Of a stretch of 64,000 bases of DNA, positions 1 to 8,441 are shown piece by piece. Under the pieces are notes generated by a model. It had not been told where the DNA came from. It worked only from the letters and a program-made list of their open reading frames with translations, and ran no database searches. A program made the translations under genes and the position numbers. Each line of letters opens with the position of its first letter. Position 1 is the stretch's first letter. Origin of the DNA: Imhoffiella fuscus (lineage in GTDB: Bacteria > Pseudomonadota > Gammaproteobacteria > Chromatiales > Chromatiaceae); NCBI RefSeq assembly GCF_042682685.1, contig NZ_JBHUHX010000052.1:124001-188000 (forward strand), written 5' to 3'.

Positions 1-799
1 AAACTCCGGCGAGTGTGCCCGCCTGGTCAGGAGAAAGATAAATGCTGACGCTGCAGGTTTCGCAGTCGCGCTGGCTGGTCGCCGTACCCGCACCATCCGC
101 AACCGGCGTGACGAAAAAGCGTGTCGTCCATTCGCTCGGAGGCATCAAGGTGACACCTGCGCTGCCCATCCCCAGACCGAAATCCAAAATCTCCCCGAGG
201 AATGCCGTCAGCCCGCCCCAATTACCCAGCATCGCACCTGGCGTATAAGCCGCATCCTGCCCTGGATTGAGGGCTTGGTAACCGAAGGCCGCCCCTCCGG
301 AGAGTTCGAGCATGATCGCCTCGCCGTAGAGGTCCGCCCCAGTTCCTCCCTCGCTCGTATCGTCGCCGTCGTCGACGATCAGAAATCCGCGCGCCAGACC
401 CGTGTTGGTGGTGCTGAACTGAACGCCTCCATAGGGAGCCAACGTCTGCGGATCATTGAACAGAGGGCCGCCACCCTCGCTGGACAGGAACACGCCGGAC
501 GCATCGAACGTCAACATATCGTTGGCACGGCCGGATGCGGACACCTGCTTGATACCCTCGTCGATACAGGGCGAAGCCAGGTCCGCCGACTTGGTGAAAT
601 AGTTGAGATTCACCACCCCCTGGGGATCCTTGTTGACGACCGACACGATGGTCGCCACCGTCGGGCTGCGCGTCATCACTGGAAACAGCATCGCATCCGC
701 ATGACCCAGTTGGGGCGCGGTGCCGCTCAAAACCACAAGCCCCGTCGCGCCAATAGCTGCAACGGAGCCAAACCCTATCTTTAAACTAGGTTTTTTCAT
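1..799 (-). CDS. Putative exported protein, C-terminus beyond window
   Basis: An open frame runs from ATG at 799 to the window edge without a stop (about 266 residues), so the gene is cut by the window start. It begins MKKP and has a hydrophobic stretch (about residues 9-30) ending GHADA, a plausible Sec signal peptide; the mature part would start MLFPVMTRSP. The rest is rich in Gly, Thr, Ser and Asp, with a CETC pair near the visible end, and resembles a secreted or surface protein. No enzymatic motif was recognised. A possible Shine-Dalgarno (AGGGG) lies about 7 bases before the ATG. The gene diverges from nrdD across a 341-base gap. The reading frame and signal peptide are seen directly; function is unknown. 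Confidence 0.75.
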   Translation of the reverse strand, partial: MKKPSLKIGFGSVAAIGATGLVVLSGTAPQLGHADAMLFPVMTRSPTVATIVSVVNKDPQGVVNLNYFTKSADLASPCIDEGIKQVSASGRANDMLTFDASGVFLSSEGGGPLFNDPQTLAPYGGVQFSTTNTGLARGFLIVDDGDDTSEGGTGADLYGEAIMLELSGGAAFGYQALNPGQDAAYTPGAMLGNWGGLTAFLGEILDFGLGMGSAGVTLMPPSEWTTRFFVTPVADGAGTATSQRDCETCSVSIYLSPDQAGTLAGV

Positions 800-1073
800 G
801 ATGATGCCCCTAAGGTGCGTCGTTCAATGATGATGGGATCGGCGTGGAAGGCGGCGCGCCATAGCGGGCGGCCATCGGAAAGAAGCACTCTCAAGGCTAG
901 TCGCAAATAACGGATCCGCAAGACGTTGACGGACTCGAAGCCCTATCCGCCAGCCGAATGTCGGTGACCGCTCCGCCCCACCGGCAGAGCAGTCACCGAA
1001 GACCAGGCCCGCCCGAGCGCAAGATGCGGATGCCTCCGGGTTGATCTCGATCAATGAATGCAATACCTGGTCG

Positions 1074-1121
1074 ACACACCATCTAGTTGACGCTAAACTT
1101 CGCGCCAACTAGATATAGCGT
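1074..1121 (+). promoter_or_regulatory. Tandem NrdR-like boxes upstream of nrdD
   Basis: Two 16-base sites, acacaccatctagttg (1074-1089) and caactagatatagcgt (1106-1121), match the family consensus acaCwATATmTwGtGt at roughly 13 and 12 positions. Their starts are 32 bases apart, the spacing typical of paired NrdR boxes. Their inner parts also form a 9-base perfect inverted repeat (atctagttg / caactagat). NrdR is the widespread repressor of ribonucleotide reductase operons, so a site 20-70 bases before nrdD fits. The rest of the 800-1140 gap holds no convincing gene; the other promoter there must serve the divergent exported protein. Confidence 0.65.
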
Positions 1122-1140
1122 CCTTTTTTAGAGAGTCTCC

Positions 1141-3192
1141 ATGGGCACCGGTCAACCAAACTTTCCCACATTGCCGACACGCGTCAGTAAGCGCGACGGC
1201 TCCGAGGTCCGTTTCGACGCCTCCAAGATCGAATCCGCGATCCTGCGCGCCGGACAGGCAACGGGAGAATTTGGACAGATGGAGACCGGTCTGCTGACCG
1301 CTCAGATCGTCAAGGTACTGGCGCATCGTTTCGGCGACGGACGCCTTCCCGAGATCGAGGACATCCAGGACGTCGTCGAGCAGACCCTGATCTCGGCCAA
1401 TCATTTCGAAACCGCGCGCGCCTACATCGTCTATCGCGAGCAGCGCAAGAAGCTGCGCGCCGACACCCGCGTCATGGTCGATGTCACCGCCTCCATCAGC
1501 GAATATCTGGACCGCTCGGACTGGCGCGTCGCCGCCAACGCCAACCAGGGCTACTCGCTCGGCGGGCTCATCCTCAACACCTCGGGCAAGATGATCGCCA
1601 ACTATTGGTTGAGCCATGTCTACCCGCCCGAGATCGGTCAGGCCCATCGCGAAGGCGATCTCCACATACACGATCTGGACATGCTTTCCGGCTATTGCGC
1701 CGGCTGGTCGCTGCGCAACCTGCTCAACGAGGGGCTGAACGGCGTGCCCGGAAAGGTCGAGGCCAGCGCACCCAAGCACATGTCCTCGGCGATCGGCCAG
1801 ATCGTCAATTTCCTCGGCACCTTGCAGAACGAATGGGCCGGCGCCCAGGCCTTCTCCAGCTTCGATACCTACATGGCGCCCTTCGTGCGCGTCGATGAAC
1901 TGCCCTACAAGCAGGTCAAGCAGTACATCCAGGAGCTGATTTATAACCTCAACGTGCCATCGCGTTGGGGCACCCAGACGCCCTTCACCAACCTGACCTT
2001 CGACTGGGTCTGCCCGGACGACCTCAAGGAGCAGGTGCCCGTGATCGGCGGCCAGGAACAGCCCTTCACCTACGGCGATCTCCAGGCCGAGATGGACATG
2101 ATCAATCGTGCCTATATCGAGGTCATGACCGAGGGCGACGCCAAGGGCCGGATCTTCACCTTCCCGATCCCGACCTACAACATCACCCCGGACTTCCCCT
2201 GGGAGAGCGAGAACGCCGAGCTGCTGTTCGAGATGACCGCGAAGTACGGCCTGCCCTACTTCCAGAACTTCATCAACTCCGAGCTCACGCCCAACATGGT
2301 GCGCTCCATGTGCTGCCGGCTGCAGCTCGATCTGCGCGAGCTGCTCAAGCGCGGCAACGGGCTCTTCGGCTCGGCCGAGCAGACCGGATCGCTCGGCGTG
2401 GTCACCATCAACTGCGCGCGTCTCGGCTATACCCACAAGGGCGACGAGGCCGGGCTGATGGCGCGGCTCGACGAACTGCTCGACATCGCCCGCAACAGCC
2501 TGGAGATGAAGCGCAAGGTCATCAAGCGCCACATGGACGCGGGGCTCTTCCCCTATACCAAGCGCTATCTGGGCACACTGCGCAATCACTTCTCGACCAT
2601 CGGCATCAACGGTGTCAACGAGATGATCCGCAACTTCAGCGGCGACGCAGACGACATCACCACCCCGAACGGTCATGCGCTGGCCTGCCGGTTGCTCGAC
2701 CACGTCCGCGAACGCATGCTCGAATTCCAGGAAGCGACCGGCAACATGTACAACCTGGAGGCCACCCCGGCCGAGGGAACGACCTACCGCTTCGCCCGCG
2801 AGGACCAGAAGCGCTATCCGGACATCATCCAGGCCGGCACCCGGGAGACCCCCTACTACACCAACAGCTCGCAGCTACCGGTCGGCTACACCGACGACCC
2901 CTTCGAGGCGCTGTCGATGCAGGAGGCCCTGCAGACCAAGTACACCGGCGGCACCGTGCTGCATCTCTACATGAGCGAGCAGATCTCATCCACGGATGCC
3001 TGCCGTCGCCTGGTGCGCCGTGCGCTGGAGAACTTCCGCCAGCCCTACATCACCATCACGCCGGTGTTCTCCATCTGCCCCAAACACGGCTACATCGCCG
3101 GCGAGCACCATTTCTGCCCGATCTGCGACAAGGAGCTGATCGCGCGCAAGCAGGCCGACACCACGACCACGGCCAACGAAGCACAAGCCTGA
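1141..3192 (+). CDS. nrdD: Class III anaerobic ribonucleoside-triphosphate reductase, large part lacking the glycyl-radical loop
   Basis: Oxygen-sensitive reductase making dNTPs from NTPs during anaerobic growth. The 683-residue protein has an N-terminal ATP-cone (about residues 12-105, starting RVSKRDGSEVRFD). Next comes the catalytic ten-stranded barrel with Cys391-Cys392 (SMCCRLQLDL) and Cys425 (TINCARLGY), candidates for the active-site thiyl and partner cysteines. Near the end is a zinc-site-like CxxH...CxxC (Cys646, His649, Cys659, Cys662). The protein ends about 20 residues after that site, with no RVxGY glycyl-radical motif; that motif is on the separate ORF at 3242. ATG at 1141 follows an AT-rich NrdR-like operator. 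Family assignment is firm; the split is discussed as a finding. Confidence 0.95.
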   Translation: MGTGQPNFPTLPTRVSKRDGSEVRFDASKIESAILRAGQATGEFGQMETGLLTAQIVKVLAHRFGDGRLPEIEDIQDVVEQTLISANHFETARAYIVYREQRKKLRADTRVMVDVTASISEYLDRSDWRVAANANQGYSLGGLILNTSGKMIANYWLSHVYPPEIGQAHREGDLHIHDLDMLSGYCAGWSLRNLLNEGLNGVPGKVEASAPKHMSSAIGQIVNFLGTLQNEWAGAQAFSSFDTYMAPFVRVDELPYKQVKQYIQELIYNLNVPSRWGTQTPFTNLTFDWVCPDDLKEQVPVIGGQEQPFTYGDLQAEMDMINRAYIEVMTEGDAKGRIFTFPIPTYNITPDFPWESENAELLFEMTAKYGLPYFQNFINSELTPNMVRSMCCRLQLDLRELLKRGNGLFGSAEQTGSLGVVTINCARLGYTHKGDEAGLMARLDELLDIARNSLEMKRKVIKRHMDAGLFPYTKRYLGTLRNHFSTIGINGVNEMIRNFSGDADDITTPNGHALACRLLDHVRERMLEFQEATGNMYNLEATPAEGTTYRFAREDQKRYPDIIQAGTRETPYYTNSSQLPVGYTDDPFEALSMQEALQTKYTGGTVLHLYMSEQISSTDACRRLVRRALENFRQPYITITPVFSICPKHGYIAGEHHFCPICDKELIARKQADTTTTANEAQA

Positions 3193-3241
3193 CCGACCAT
3201 CGAGTCGCCAAACAGAACGCACCCACAAGGAAATCACCGAC

Positions 3242-3430
3242 ATGAACGACGCACGCACCCAACTCAGCAACGAAGAGCGTACCCCCTGCGAGGTCTGGAC
3301 CCGCGTCATGGGCTATCACCGCCCGGTCTCCGCCTTCAACAACGGCAAGCGCGCCGAGCACGCCGAACGCTGCTACTTCAACGAACAGCCCAAGGGCTCG
3401 GAGCAGTGCCGCGAGCCGCTGGCCGCCTAA
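3242..3430 (+). CDS. Separately encoded glycyl-radical C-terminal piece of NrdD
   Basis: A 62-residue protein whose middle, ERTPCEVWTRVMGYHRPVS, matches the C-terminal loop of one-piece NrdD enzymes; Gly24 in RVMGY would be the radical site activated by NrdG. It starts at ATG 3242, 49 bases after the nrdD stop and in a different frame (3242 and 1141 differ modulo 3). It has its own AAGGAAA ribosome site about 8 bases upstream, so it looks independently translated rather than a simple sequencing frameshift. The tail (FNNGKRAEHAERCYFNE) is also typical of NrdD ends. nrdG follows 160 bases later. Inference: the two proteins assemble into one working reductase. Confidence 0.85.
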   Translation: MNDARTQLSNEERTPCEVWTRVMGYHRPVSAFNNGKRAEHAERCYFNEQPKGSEQCREPLAA

Positions 3431-3439
3431 GGAGCACGA

Positions 3440-3489
3440 AACCCCTCTCCACCGTGCTAGTACGACGCACTCCAGAGGCGAGAGGGGTT
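3440..3489. repeat. Intergenic hairpin with AACCCCTCTC / GAGAGGGGTT arms
   Basis: Perfect 10-base arms at 3440-3449 and 3480-3489 with a 30-base loop, followed by TGGGGTGAGGGC. This G/C-polarised sequence resembles a dispersed intergenic repeat seen in many proteobacteria rather than a terminator, as there is no T-run. It lies inside the nrdD-nrdG operon and could affect transcript processing. Confidence 0.5.
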
Positions 3490-3590
3490 GGGGTGAGGGC
3501 CGAACCGAAAGGGCGGCCTGACTCCCGAACAGAGACAGACCCTGCGCTCATCCACAACCAGCCTCCACGAGGCAGGCAGCACCAAATCAC

Positions 3591-4361
3591 ATGAGCCACC
3601 CCGTCCGCCCCCCAACGCAGACGCCCGCACCCAACCTCGAAGCAGAGTCGACAGCCGCGCCCATCCCCAGCGCCGACCGTTTGCGCATCGGCGGATTCAC
3701 CCGACTCACCACCATCGACTACCCCGGCGAACTGGCCGCCGTCGTCTTCTGCCAAGGCTGCGCATGGCGCTGCCGCTACTGCCACAACACCGACCTGCTC
3801 GACGCCAGCGCACCCGGACTCATCCACTGGACCGACATCCAGGGGTTCCTCGAACAGCGCATCGGTCTGCTCGACGGCGTCGTCTTCAGCGGTGGCGAGC
3901 CCACCGCCCAGAGCGCTCTCGCCGCAGCCATGCAAGCAACCCGCGCACTCGGATTCAAGGTCGGACTCCATACCGGCGGCGTCTACCCGGATCGTCTCCG
4001 CGACCTGCTTCCGCTCATCGACTGGATCGGCCTCGACATCAAGGCCCTCCCCCACGACTATCCAGCCATCACAGGTGTCGCCCACTCCGGCCAGCGTGCC
4101 TGGGAGAGCCTGGACGTTCTGCTCACCGCCCGCGTGCCGATGGAGGTCCGCACCACCCTGATGCCAAACTGGACACCCGAGCAAATCGCCGAGCTCGCGC
4201 ATGCACTCGCTGATGCCGGGGTGACGCACTACTGCATTCAGGAATGCGATACGGATCGGGCGCTGGATGGGACGCTGCAGGGGTCTTTGGTGGGGATGGA
4301 CGAGCGGATTGGATTGATTGATCGAAAGCGGTTCGCAAGCTTCCTGATTCGCGGGGATTGA
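3591..4361 (+). CDS. nrdG: Anaerobic ribonucleotide reductase activase, radical SAM
   Basis: Iron-sulfur protein that uses S-adenosylmethionine to create the glycyl radical on NrdD. The radical SAM cluster motif CxxxCxxC is at Cys57, Cys61 and Cys64 (within CQGCAWRCRYCHN), followed by the SAM-binding FSGGEPT. At 256 residues it is longer than the E. coli enzyme (about 154) and fits the larger NrdG type often seen in non-enteric bacteria. The first 35 or so residues are Pro/Ala-rich and poorly conserved in appearance, so a later start is possible. It is the last gene of the nrdD operon. Its target Gly is on the small protein at 3242. Confidence 0.93.
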   Translation: MSHPVRPPTQTPAPNLEAESTAAPIPSADRLRIGGFTRLTTIDYPGELAAVVFCQGCAWRCRYCHNTDLLDASAPGLIHWTDIQGFLEQRIGLLDGVVFSGGEPTAQSALAAAMQATRALGFKVGLHTGGVYPDRLRDLLPLIDWIGLDIKALPHDYPAITGVAHSGQRAWESLDVLLTARVPMEVRTTLMPNWTPEQIAELAHALADAGVTHYCIQECDTDRALDGTLQGSLVGMDERIGLIDRKRFASFLIRGD

Positions 4362-4413
4362 GAAAGCCCTTTCGGCGCGACGCCGCTCAATCACAGACAG
4401 GTCTGGCGAGGCT

Positions 4414-4461
4414 ATCGGATTGCGGATGGGCGGATCGGCTCCCGCCCATCCGCAATCCGAT
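4414..4461. repeat. 20-base perfect inverted repeat between convergent genes
   Basis: Arms at 4414-4433 and 4442-4461 are exact reverse complements of 20 bases with an 8-base loop (atcggctc). The structure sits between the converging nrdG and RlpA-like genes and its last base is the last base of the RlpA-like stop codon. No T-run follows on either strand, so a bidirectional transcription block or 3'-end stabiliser is more likely than a textbook intrinsic terminator. Confidence 0.7.
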
Positions 4462-4901
4462 CAGAAGAGATCGATCAGGATCTGCTGTGCGGCCGCGACC
4501 GTGAGGCCGGAGCTGGAGGGAGCCGTGATGGTGTCGTCATTGAGGATTTTCAGTTCGACCGGAGCGACGCCACGGCCCAGCATGCCAAGCTCACGTGCGG
4601 CGCCCTTGGAGAGGTCGATGGTTCGACCGCGAACGTAGGGACCACGATCGTTGACGGTCACCTCGACGGAGCGCCCATTGGCCTTGTTGGTGACCATGAG
4701 GCGGGTTCCGAATTTGAGGGTCTTGTGGGCCGCCGTCAGTGCGTTCATGTTGAACCGCTCACCACTGGCGGTTCGACGTCCGTCAAAGCGTTCTCCGTAG
4801 TAGGAGGCCACGCCCTGAGTCACCATCGCGTTGGCCGGTACGAACGGCAGAAGCGAGCAGAACAGCAAAAAGGGGGTAATCCAGATGCCTCGTTTGAGCA
4901 A
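4461..4901 (-). CDS. RlpA-like septal ring / lytic transglycosylase family protein
   Basis: Small exported protein with a double-psi beta-barrel: GVASYYGERFDGRRTASGE, LTAAHKTL, and VNDRGPYVRGRTIDLS carrying the conserved Asp-Arg-Gly of the RlpA fold. RlpA proteins bind or cleave glycan strands lacking stem peptides during cell separation. No SPOR domain is present and the protein is short (about 146 residues). The TTG start at 4901 is chosen because a GGAGGA ribosome site lies 6-7 bases before it and a clean signal peptide follows (KRGIWITPFLLFCSLLPF ... ANA). A longer frame from ATG 4922 would place that GGAGGA inside the coding region. Family placement is firm; enzymatic activity is not proven. 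Confidence 0.87.
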   Translation of the reverse strand: MLKRGIWITPFLLFCSLLPFVPANAMVTQGVASYYGERFDGRRTASGERFNMNALTAAHKTLKFGTRLMVTNKANGRSVEVTVNDRGPYVRGRTIDLSKGAARELGMLGRGVAPVELKILNDDTITAPSSSGLTVAAAQQILIDLF

Positions 4902-5136
4902 AACGCTTCCTCCGCGTGTCATTTGGTGTTTGGGCGCCTCAGCAGGCCCCCTCGGCTATTTGACTAGGAGCGGCATTCTAACCGGCAATTTGGACCTGAA
5001 CCAGCCAAAACTCGCCGTCGCGGCGATTAAGATTCGTTCATAAATATCGCGTCTAGTCCACTGGAATATCGATCATTCCTGTTTACGACACGCGATCTAT
5101 ACCCTGGACAAGCTCGGACCAAGCCGCCCTACTGGC

Positions 5137-6828
5137 TCAACCCTCCGAGCGGGTCAACCGAACACCATTTGGCGACACCTCATCCTCACCATCGGAAGGA
5201 TTCACCGGAGATACCTTGGTGTTGGTGGCGTCGTCTGGCTCGGGAAAGGCGATGCGGACATTGAGCGAGGGTCCGCCGAGGAAGGCGTCACGCAAGGCCT
5301 GATCGCGCCCGTAGACATCCGGGCGGAAATGCACGCCCGACACATCCGCGTAGGCCGTGAGGTAGTAGAGAAGGACGGGCAGTTTCTGGTCGAGGTTGAC
5401 GTAACGGGTGCGATTGGTCCCGATGACGCGGTCGATCGCGGCACGATCCCAAGACGAGCCCTGCAGCAAGAGTTCGGCCAGCTGCTCCGGATTCTGGACT
5501 CGCACGCAGCCATGGCTGAGCGCACGCCGCGAGCGTCCGAATAGCGACTTGCTCGGCGTGTCATGGAGATAGACCGCATGACGGTTGGGGAACATGAACT
5601 TGACCCGGCCCAGCGCGTTCTTTGGCCCCGGCTGCTGCACGACGCGATAGCGTTTGTAGTTGCTCGCATCCCCTCCAGAGATCTTGCGTCCGGTGCGACG
5701 ATCGACCAGCGTATAGCGGGCCGAGACCCTCCCCATGGCCTTCTGAATGGAAACAGGCACCGTCCAGGTCGGGTTGAAGACGAGGTGTTCCATGGAGTCC
5801 CGGAACATGGGCGTCTGGGCGTCAGCCGTTCCGACGACGACCCGGGTCGTCCAACGGATCTCACCCGCGCGAATCAACCGCACCTGATAATCGGCGACGT
5901 CGACGAAGAGATAATCCGCCGGCAGATCCGCATAGAGCCAGCGCATGCGTTCCAAGTTGATGCGAATCTGATCCAGTTTCTTCTCATCAAATGGGCTATT
6001 CAGCGCCGCGATCGTGGCCGGCCCCACAACTCCGTCGTGCGACAGCCTCTGACGACGCTGAAAATCCATCACGGCCTGACGTAGGTCCGAGTCGAACTGA
6101 GTGGGATCGAGGGGCTCGGCCAGGCTATCGACACCGAGCAGACGCAAACGCTCGCGCACCATGCCGACCCGGGGATCGCGGTCGCCCTGGGCCAGGAGTC
6201 TTCCGGCAGGTAGCGGTGGAAGATCCTTCAGATGCGCCTTGGCCAGATAGCTGGCGAGCGACTGTTTGAGATCGCGATACCAGAATGGCTCTTGGAGGCG
6301 GGATGTCAGGAAGTCACCCATCGATTCGGCGTCCAGGGCACCGGACATCTCGGAGATGAGCGTCTCGGCGGGGACAGGAGCCCGGTCATTCCACTTGGGA
6401 TCAAGGATCACCGGATCGACCTTGCCATAGCGGGTGTGATGGACGTAGCGCAGCAGTGCGTCGCTGAGCAGGATATCCATAGCGATCCGCTCGGAATCGC
6501 CCAATGCGGTCAGCGCACCCTTCGCGCTCATGGCCTTCAGCGTCTCGGCGTGGAAATCGCTCGGCGAGAAGCCGTCGGACTCGGATGCCTCGACCAACGC
6601 CAGGAGTGCGCGAACGCGAGCCGGATCGGTCCAGACGAGGGCGCCCCCGCGCTGAGCGTAGAAATCGGCCAGAAGACGACCGGAGAGGAGAGGCACACCC
6701 GCGAGCGCGACCGTGCGACTGTCTTTCAGGGCGCCCAGAGTGTTGGTAAGAAGATCATTCGAATAGGCCCAGGCCGGCGCAAGCGCCAGACAAAGGCAGA
6801 CGAACCGCAGATAGACACGCAATTTCAT
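5137..6828 (-). CDS. Periplasmic L,D-transpeptidase, YcbB/LdtD type
   Basis: Cell-wall crosslinking enzyme forming 3-3 peptide bridges or attaching substrates through a catalytic cysteine. The 563-residue protein starts with a signal peptide (to about residue 23). It has an N-terminal scaffold region, a peptidoglycan-binding repeat (about 215-280, ending GVVGPATIAALN) and a YkuD catalytic domain with HDTPSKSLF and SHGCVRV; the nucleophile is Cys441. Length and order match E. coli LdtD (615 residues) better than the small Ybi-type enzymes. Start ATG at 6828 has an AGAGGG site nearby. It lies just upstream of, and in the same direction as, the RlpA-like gene, with 235 bases between, so both may serve wall remodelling. 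Confidence 0.92.
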   Translation of the reverse strand: MKLRVYLRFVCLCLALAPAWAYSNDLLTNTLGALKDSRTVALAGVPLLSGRLLADFYAQRGGALVWTDPARVRALLALVEASESDGFSPSDFHAETLKAMSAKGALTALGDSERIAMDILLSDALLRYVHHTRYGKVDPVILDPKWNDRAPVPAETLISEMSGALDAESMGDFLTSRLQEPFWYRDLKQSLASYLAKAHLKDLPPLPAGRLLAQGDRDPRVGMVRERLRLLGVDSLAEPLDPTQFDSDLRQAVMDFQRRQRLSHDGVVGPATIAALNSPFDEKKLDQIRINLERMRWLYADLPADYLFVDVADYQVRLIRAGEIRWTTRVVVGTADAQTPMFRDSMEHLVFNPTWTVPVSIQKAMGRVSARYTLVDRRTGRKISGGDASNYKRYRVVQQPGPKNALGRVKFMFPNRHAVYLHDTPSKSLFGRSRRALSHGCVRVQNPEQLAELLLQGSSWDRAAIDRVIGTNRTRYVNLDQKLPVLLYYLTAYADVSGVHFRPDVYGRDQALRDAFLGGPSLNVRIAFPEPDDATNTKVSPVNPSDGEDEVSPNGVRLTRSEG

Positions 6829-6947
6829 CGGCCGCCCTCTGATAGGGGAGTCACAACGATCGTCAGACTGTGGATATTATCCGAGATGTGTGCGCAACAG
6901 AATGGCCCTCGAAACATAACCGGCATCGGCGCTCGGACAGTGCCCGA

Positions 6948-8441
6948 TCAGACTGCCTCCCCGATCAACTGAACCCGCCCCTGGTCGTCGACGCTTTCCA
7001 GCCGGACCGCGAACCCCCAAAGTCGACGGATATGACGCAGCATCTCCTCGACCGAATCGCCCAACGGGCGCCGGTTGTGAATGAAATGACGCAACGTCAT
7101 GGAACGGTCGCCGCGCCGGTCGACGTTGAAGACCTGGATGTTGGGCTCCCGGGTACCGAGGTTGTACTGCTCGGCCAACGCCTGGCGCAGTGCTCGGTAG
7201 CCCTGCTCTTCATGGATCGCCGTTACATTCAGATGCTCCTCGCGATCATCGTCGCAGATGGCGAAGAGGTGAAAATCGCGCATCAGTGTCGGCGAAAGGA
7301 ATTGAGCGATGAAACTCTCGTCCTTGAAATTGCGCATGGCGAAGTCCAGCACCTTCTTCCAGTCGCCGCCGGCGATGTCCGGAAACCAGTAACGATCCTC
7401 ATCGGTCGGGTTCTCGCAGATACGACGGATGTCGCGCATCATGGCGAAGCCGAGCGCATAGGGATTGATGCCGCTGTAATAGGATGCATCGAACGGCGGC
7501 TGGAATACCACGCTGGTGTGGGACTGCAGGAACTCCATCATGAACCCGTCGCTGACGAGACCGTCATCGTAGAGATGGTTCAGAAGCGTGTAGTGCCAGA
7601 ACGTAGCCCACCCTTCATTCATCACCTGAGTCTGGCGTTGCGGATAGAAATACTGGCCGATCTTGCGCACGATCCGCACCACCTCGCGCTGCCAGGGTTC
7701 GAGCAGCGGGGCGTTCTTCTCGATGAAGTAGAGCAAGTTCTCCTGCGGCTCCTCGGGCCAGCGCGTCTCGCCGCTCTCCTCGGCGGCGCCCTCCTGAAGC
7801 GGCAGGGTCCGCCAGAGATCGTTGACCTGATACTGGAGATAGGTCTCGCGCTCGCGCTGCCGACGCTGCTCCTCGGCCATGCTGAGCGGCGCCGGGCGCT
7901 TGTAGCGATCGACGCCGTGGTTCATGAGCGCGTGGCAGGAATCGAGCAACAGCTCGACCTCCTCATGCCCGTGGCGCTCCTCGCACTGGGCGATATATTT
8001 CCGTGCGAACACCAGATAATCGATGATGGCATCGGCGCTGGTCCAGGTCCGAAACAGATAGTTGCCCTTGAAGAAGCTGTTGTGACCGTAACTGGCGTGG
8101 GCGATCACCAGCGCCTGCATCGGCAGGCTGTTCTCCTCCATCAGATAGGCGATACAGGGGTCGGAGTTGATGACGATCTCGTAGGCGAGCCCCATCTGAC
8201 CGCGCCGATAGGTCTGCTCGGTGGAGACGAACTGCTTGCCGAAGGACCAGTGATGGTAATAAATGGGCAGCCCGACCGAGGAATAGGCATCGATCATCTG
8301 CTCCGAGCTGATGACCTCGACCTGATTGGCGTAGGTATCCAGGCCATAGACGTTATGGGCCCGTTCAGCGATCTCGCGGTCGAAACGCTCAAGCAGCGGG
8401 AACGACCACTCGGAGGAATCGGTGATGAGTCGCTTGGTCAT
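6948..8441 (-). CDS. SpoVR family protein (YcgB-like)
   Basis: Cytoplasmic protein of unknown biochemical role, 497 residues, close to E. coli YcgB in size and order. Recognisable family stretches include GLPIYYHHWSFGK, YEIVINSDPCIAYLMEEN and a His-rich patch ALVIAHASYGHNSFF. It is the last gene of a three-gene unit with yeaH and prkA; its ATG at 8441 overlaps the yeaH stop in an ATGA, so translation is coupled. In enterobacteria prkA (yeaG), yeaH and ycgB are co-regulated under nutrient stress; the fused arrangement here supports a shared pathway. Confidence 0.93.
   Translation of the reverse strand: MTKRLITDSSEWSFPLLERFDREIAERAHNVYGLDTYANQVEVISSEQMIDAYSSVGLPIYYHHWSFGKQFVSTEQTYRRGQMGLAYEIVINSDPCIAYLMEENSLPMQALVIAHASYGHNSFFKGNYLFRTWTSADAIIDYLVFARKYIAQCEERHGHEEVELLLDSCHALMNHGVDRYKRPAPLSMAEEQRRQRERETYLQYQVNDLWRTLPLQEGAAEESGETRWPEEPQENLLYFIEKNAPLLEPWQREVVRIVRKIGQYFYPQRQTQVMNEGWATFWHYTLLNHLYDDGLVSDGFMMEFLQSHTSVVFQPPFDASYYSGINPYALGFAMMRDIRRICENPTDEDRYWFPDIAGGDWKKVLDFAMRNFKDESFIAQFLSPTLMRDFHLFAICDDDREEHLNVTAIHEEQGYRALRQALAEQYNLGTREPNIQVFNVDRRGDRSMTLRHFIHNRRPLGDSVEEMLRHIRRLWGFAVRLESVDDQGRVQLIGEAV

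Noticed and set aside
824..1108. Minus-strand 94-codon frame before nrdD
   Set aside because: It runs through the NrdR-like boxes, has Arg/Ala-rich shadow composition and no ribosome site.
1093..2703. Long minus-strand frame opposite nrdD
   Set aside because: Antisense shadow of a high-GC gene; sequence is low-complexity His/Gly/Val/Glu and matches no family.
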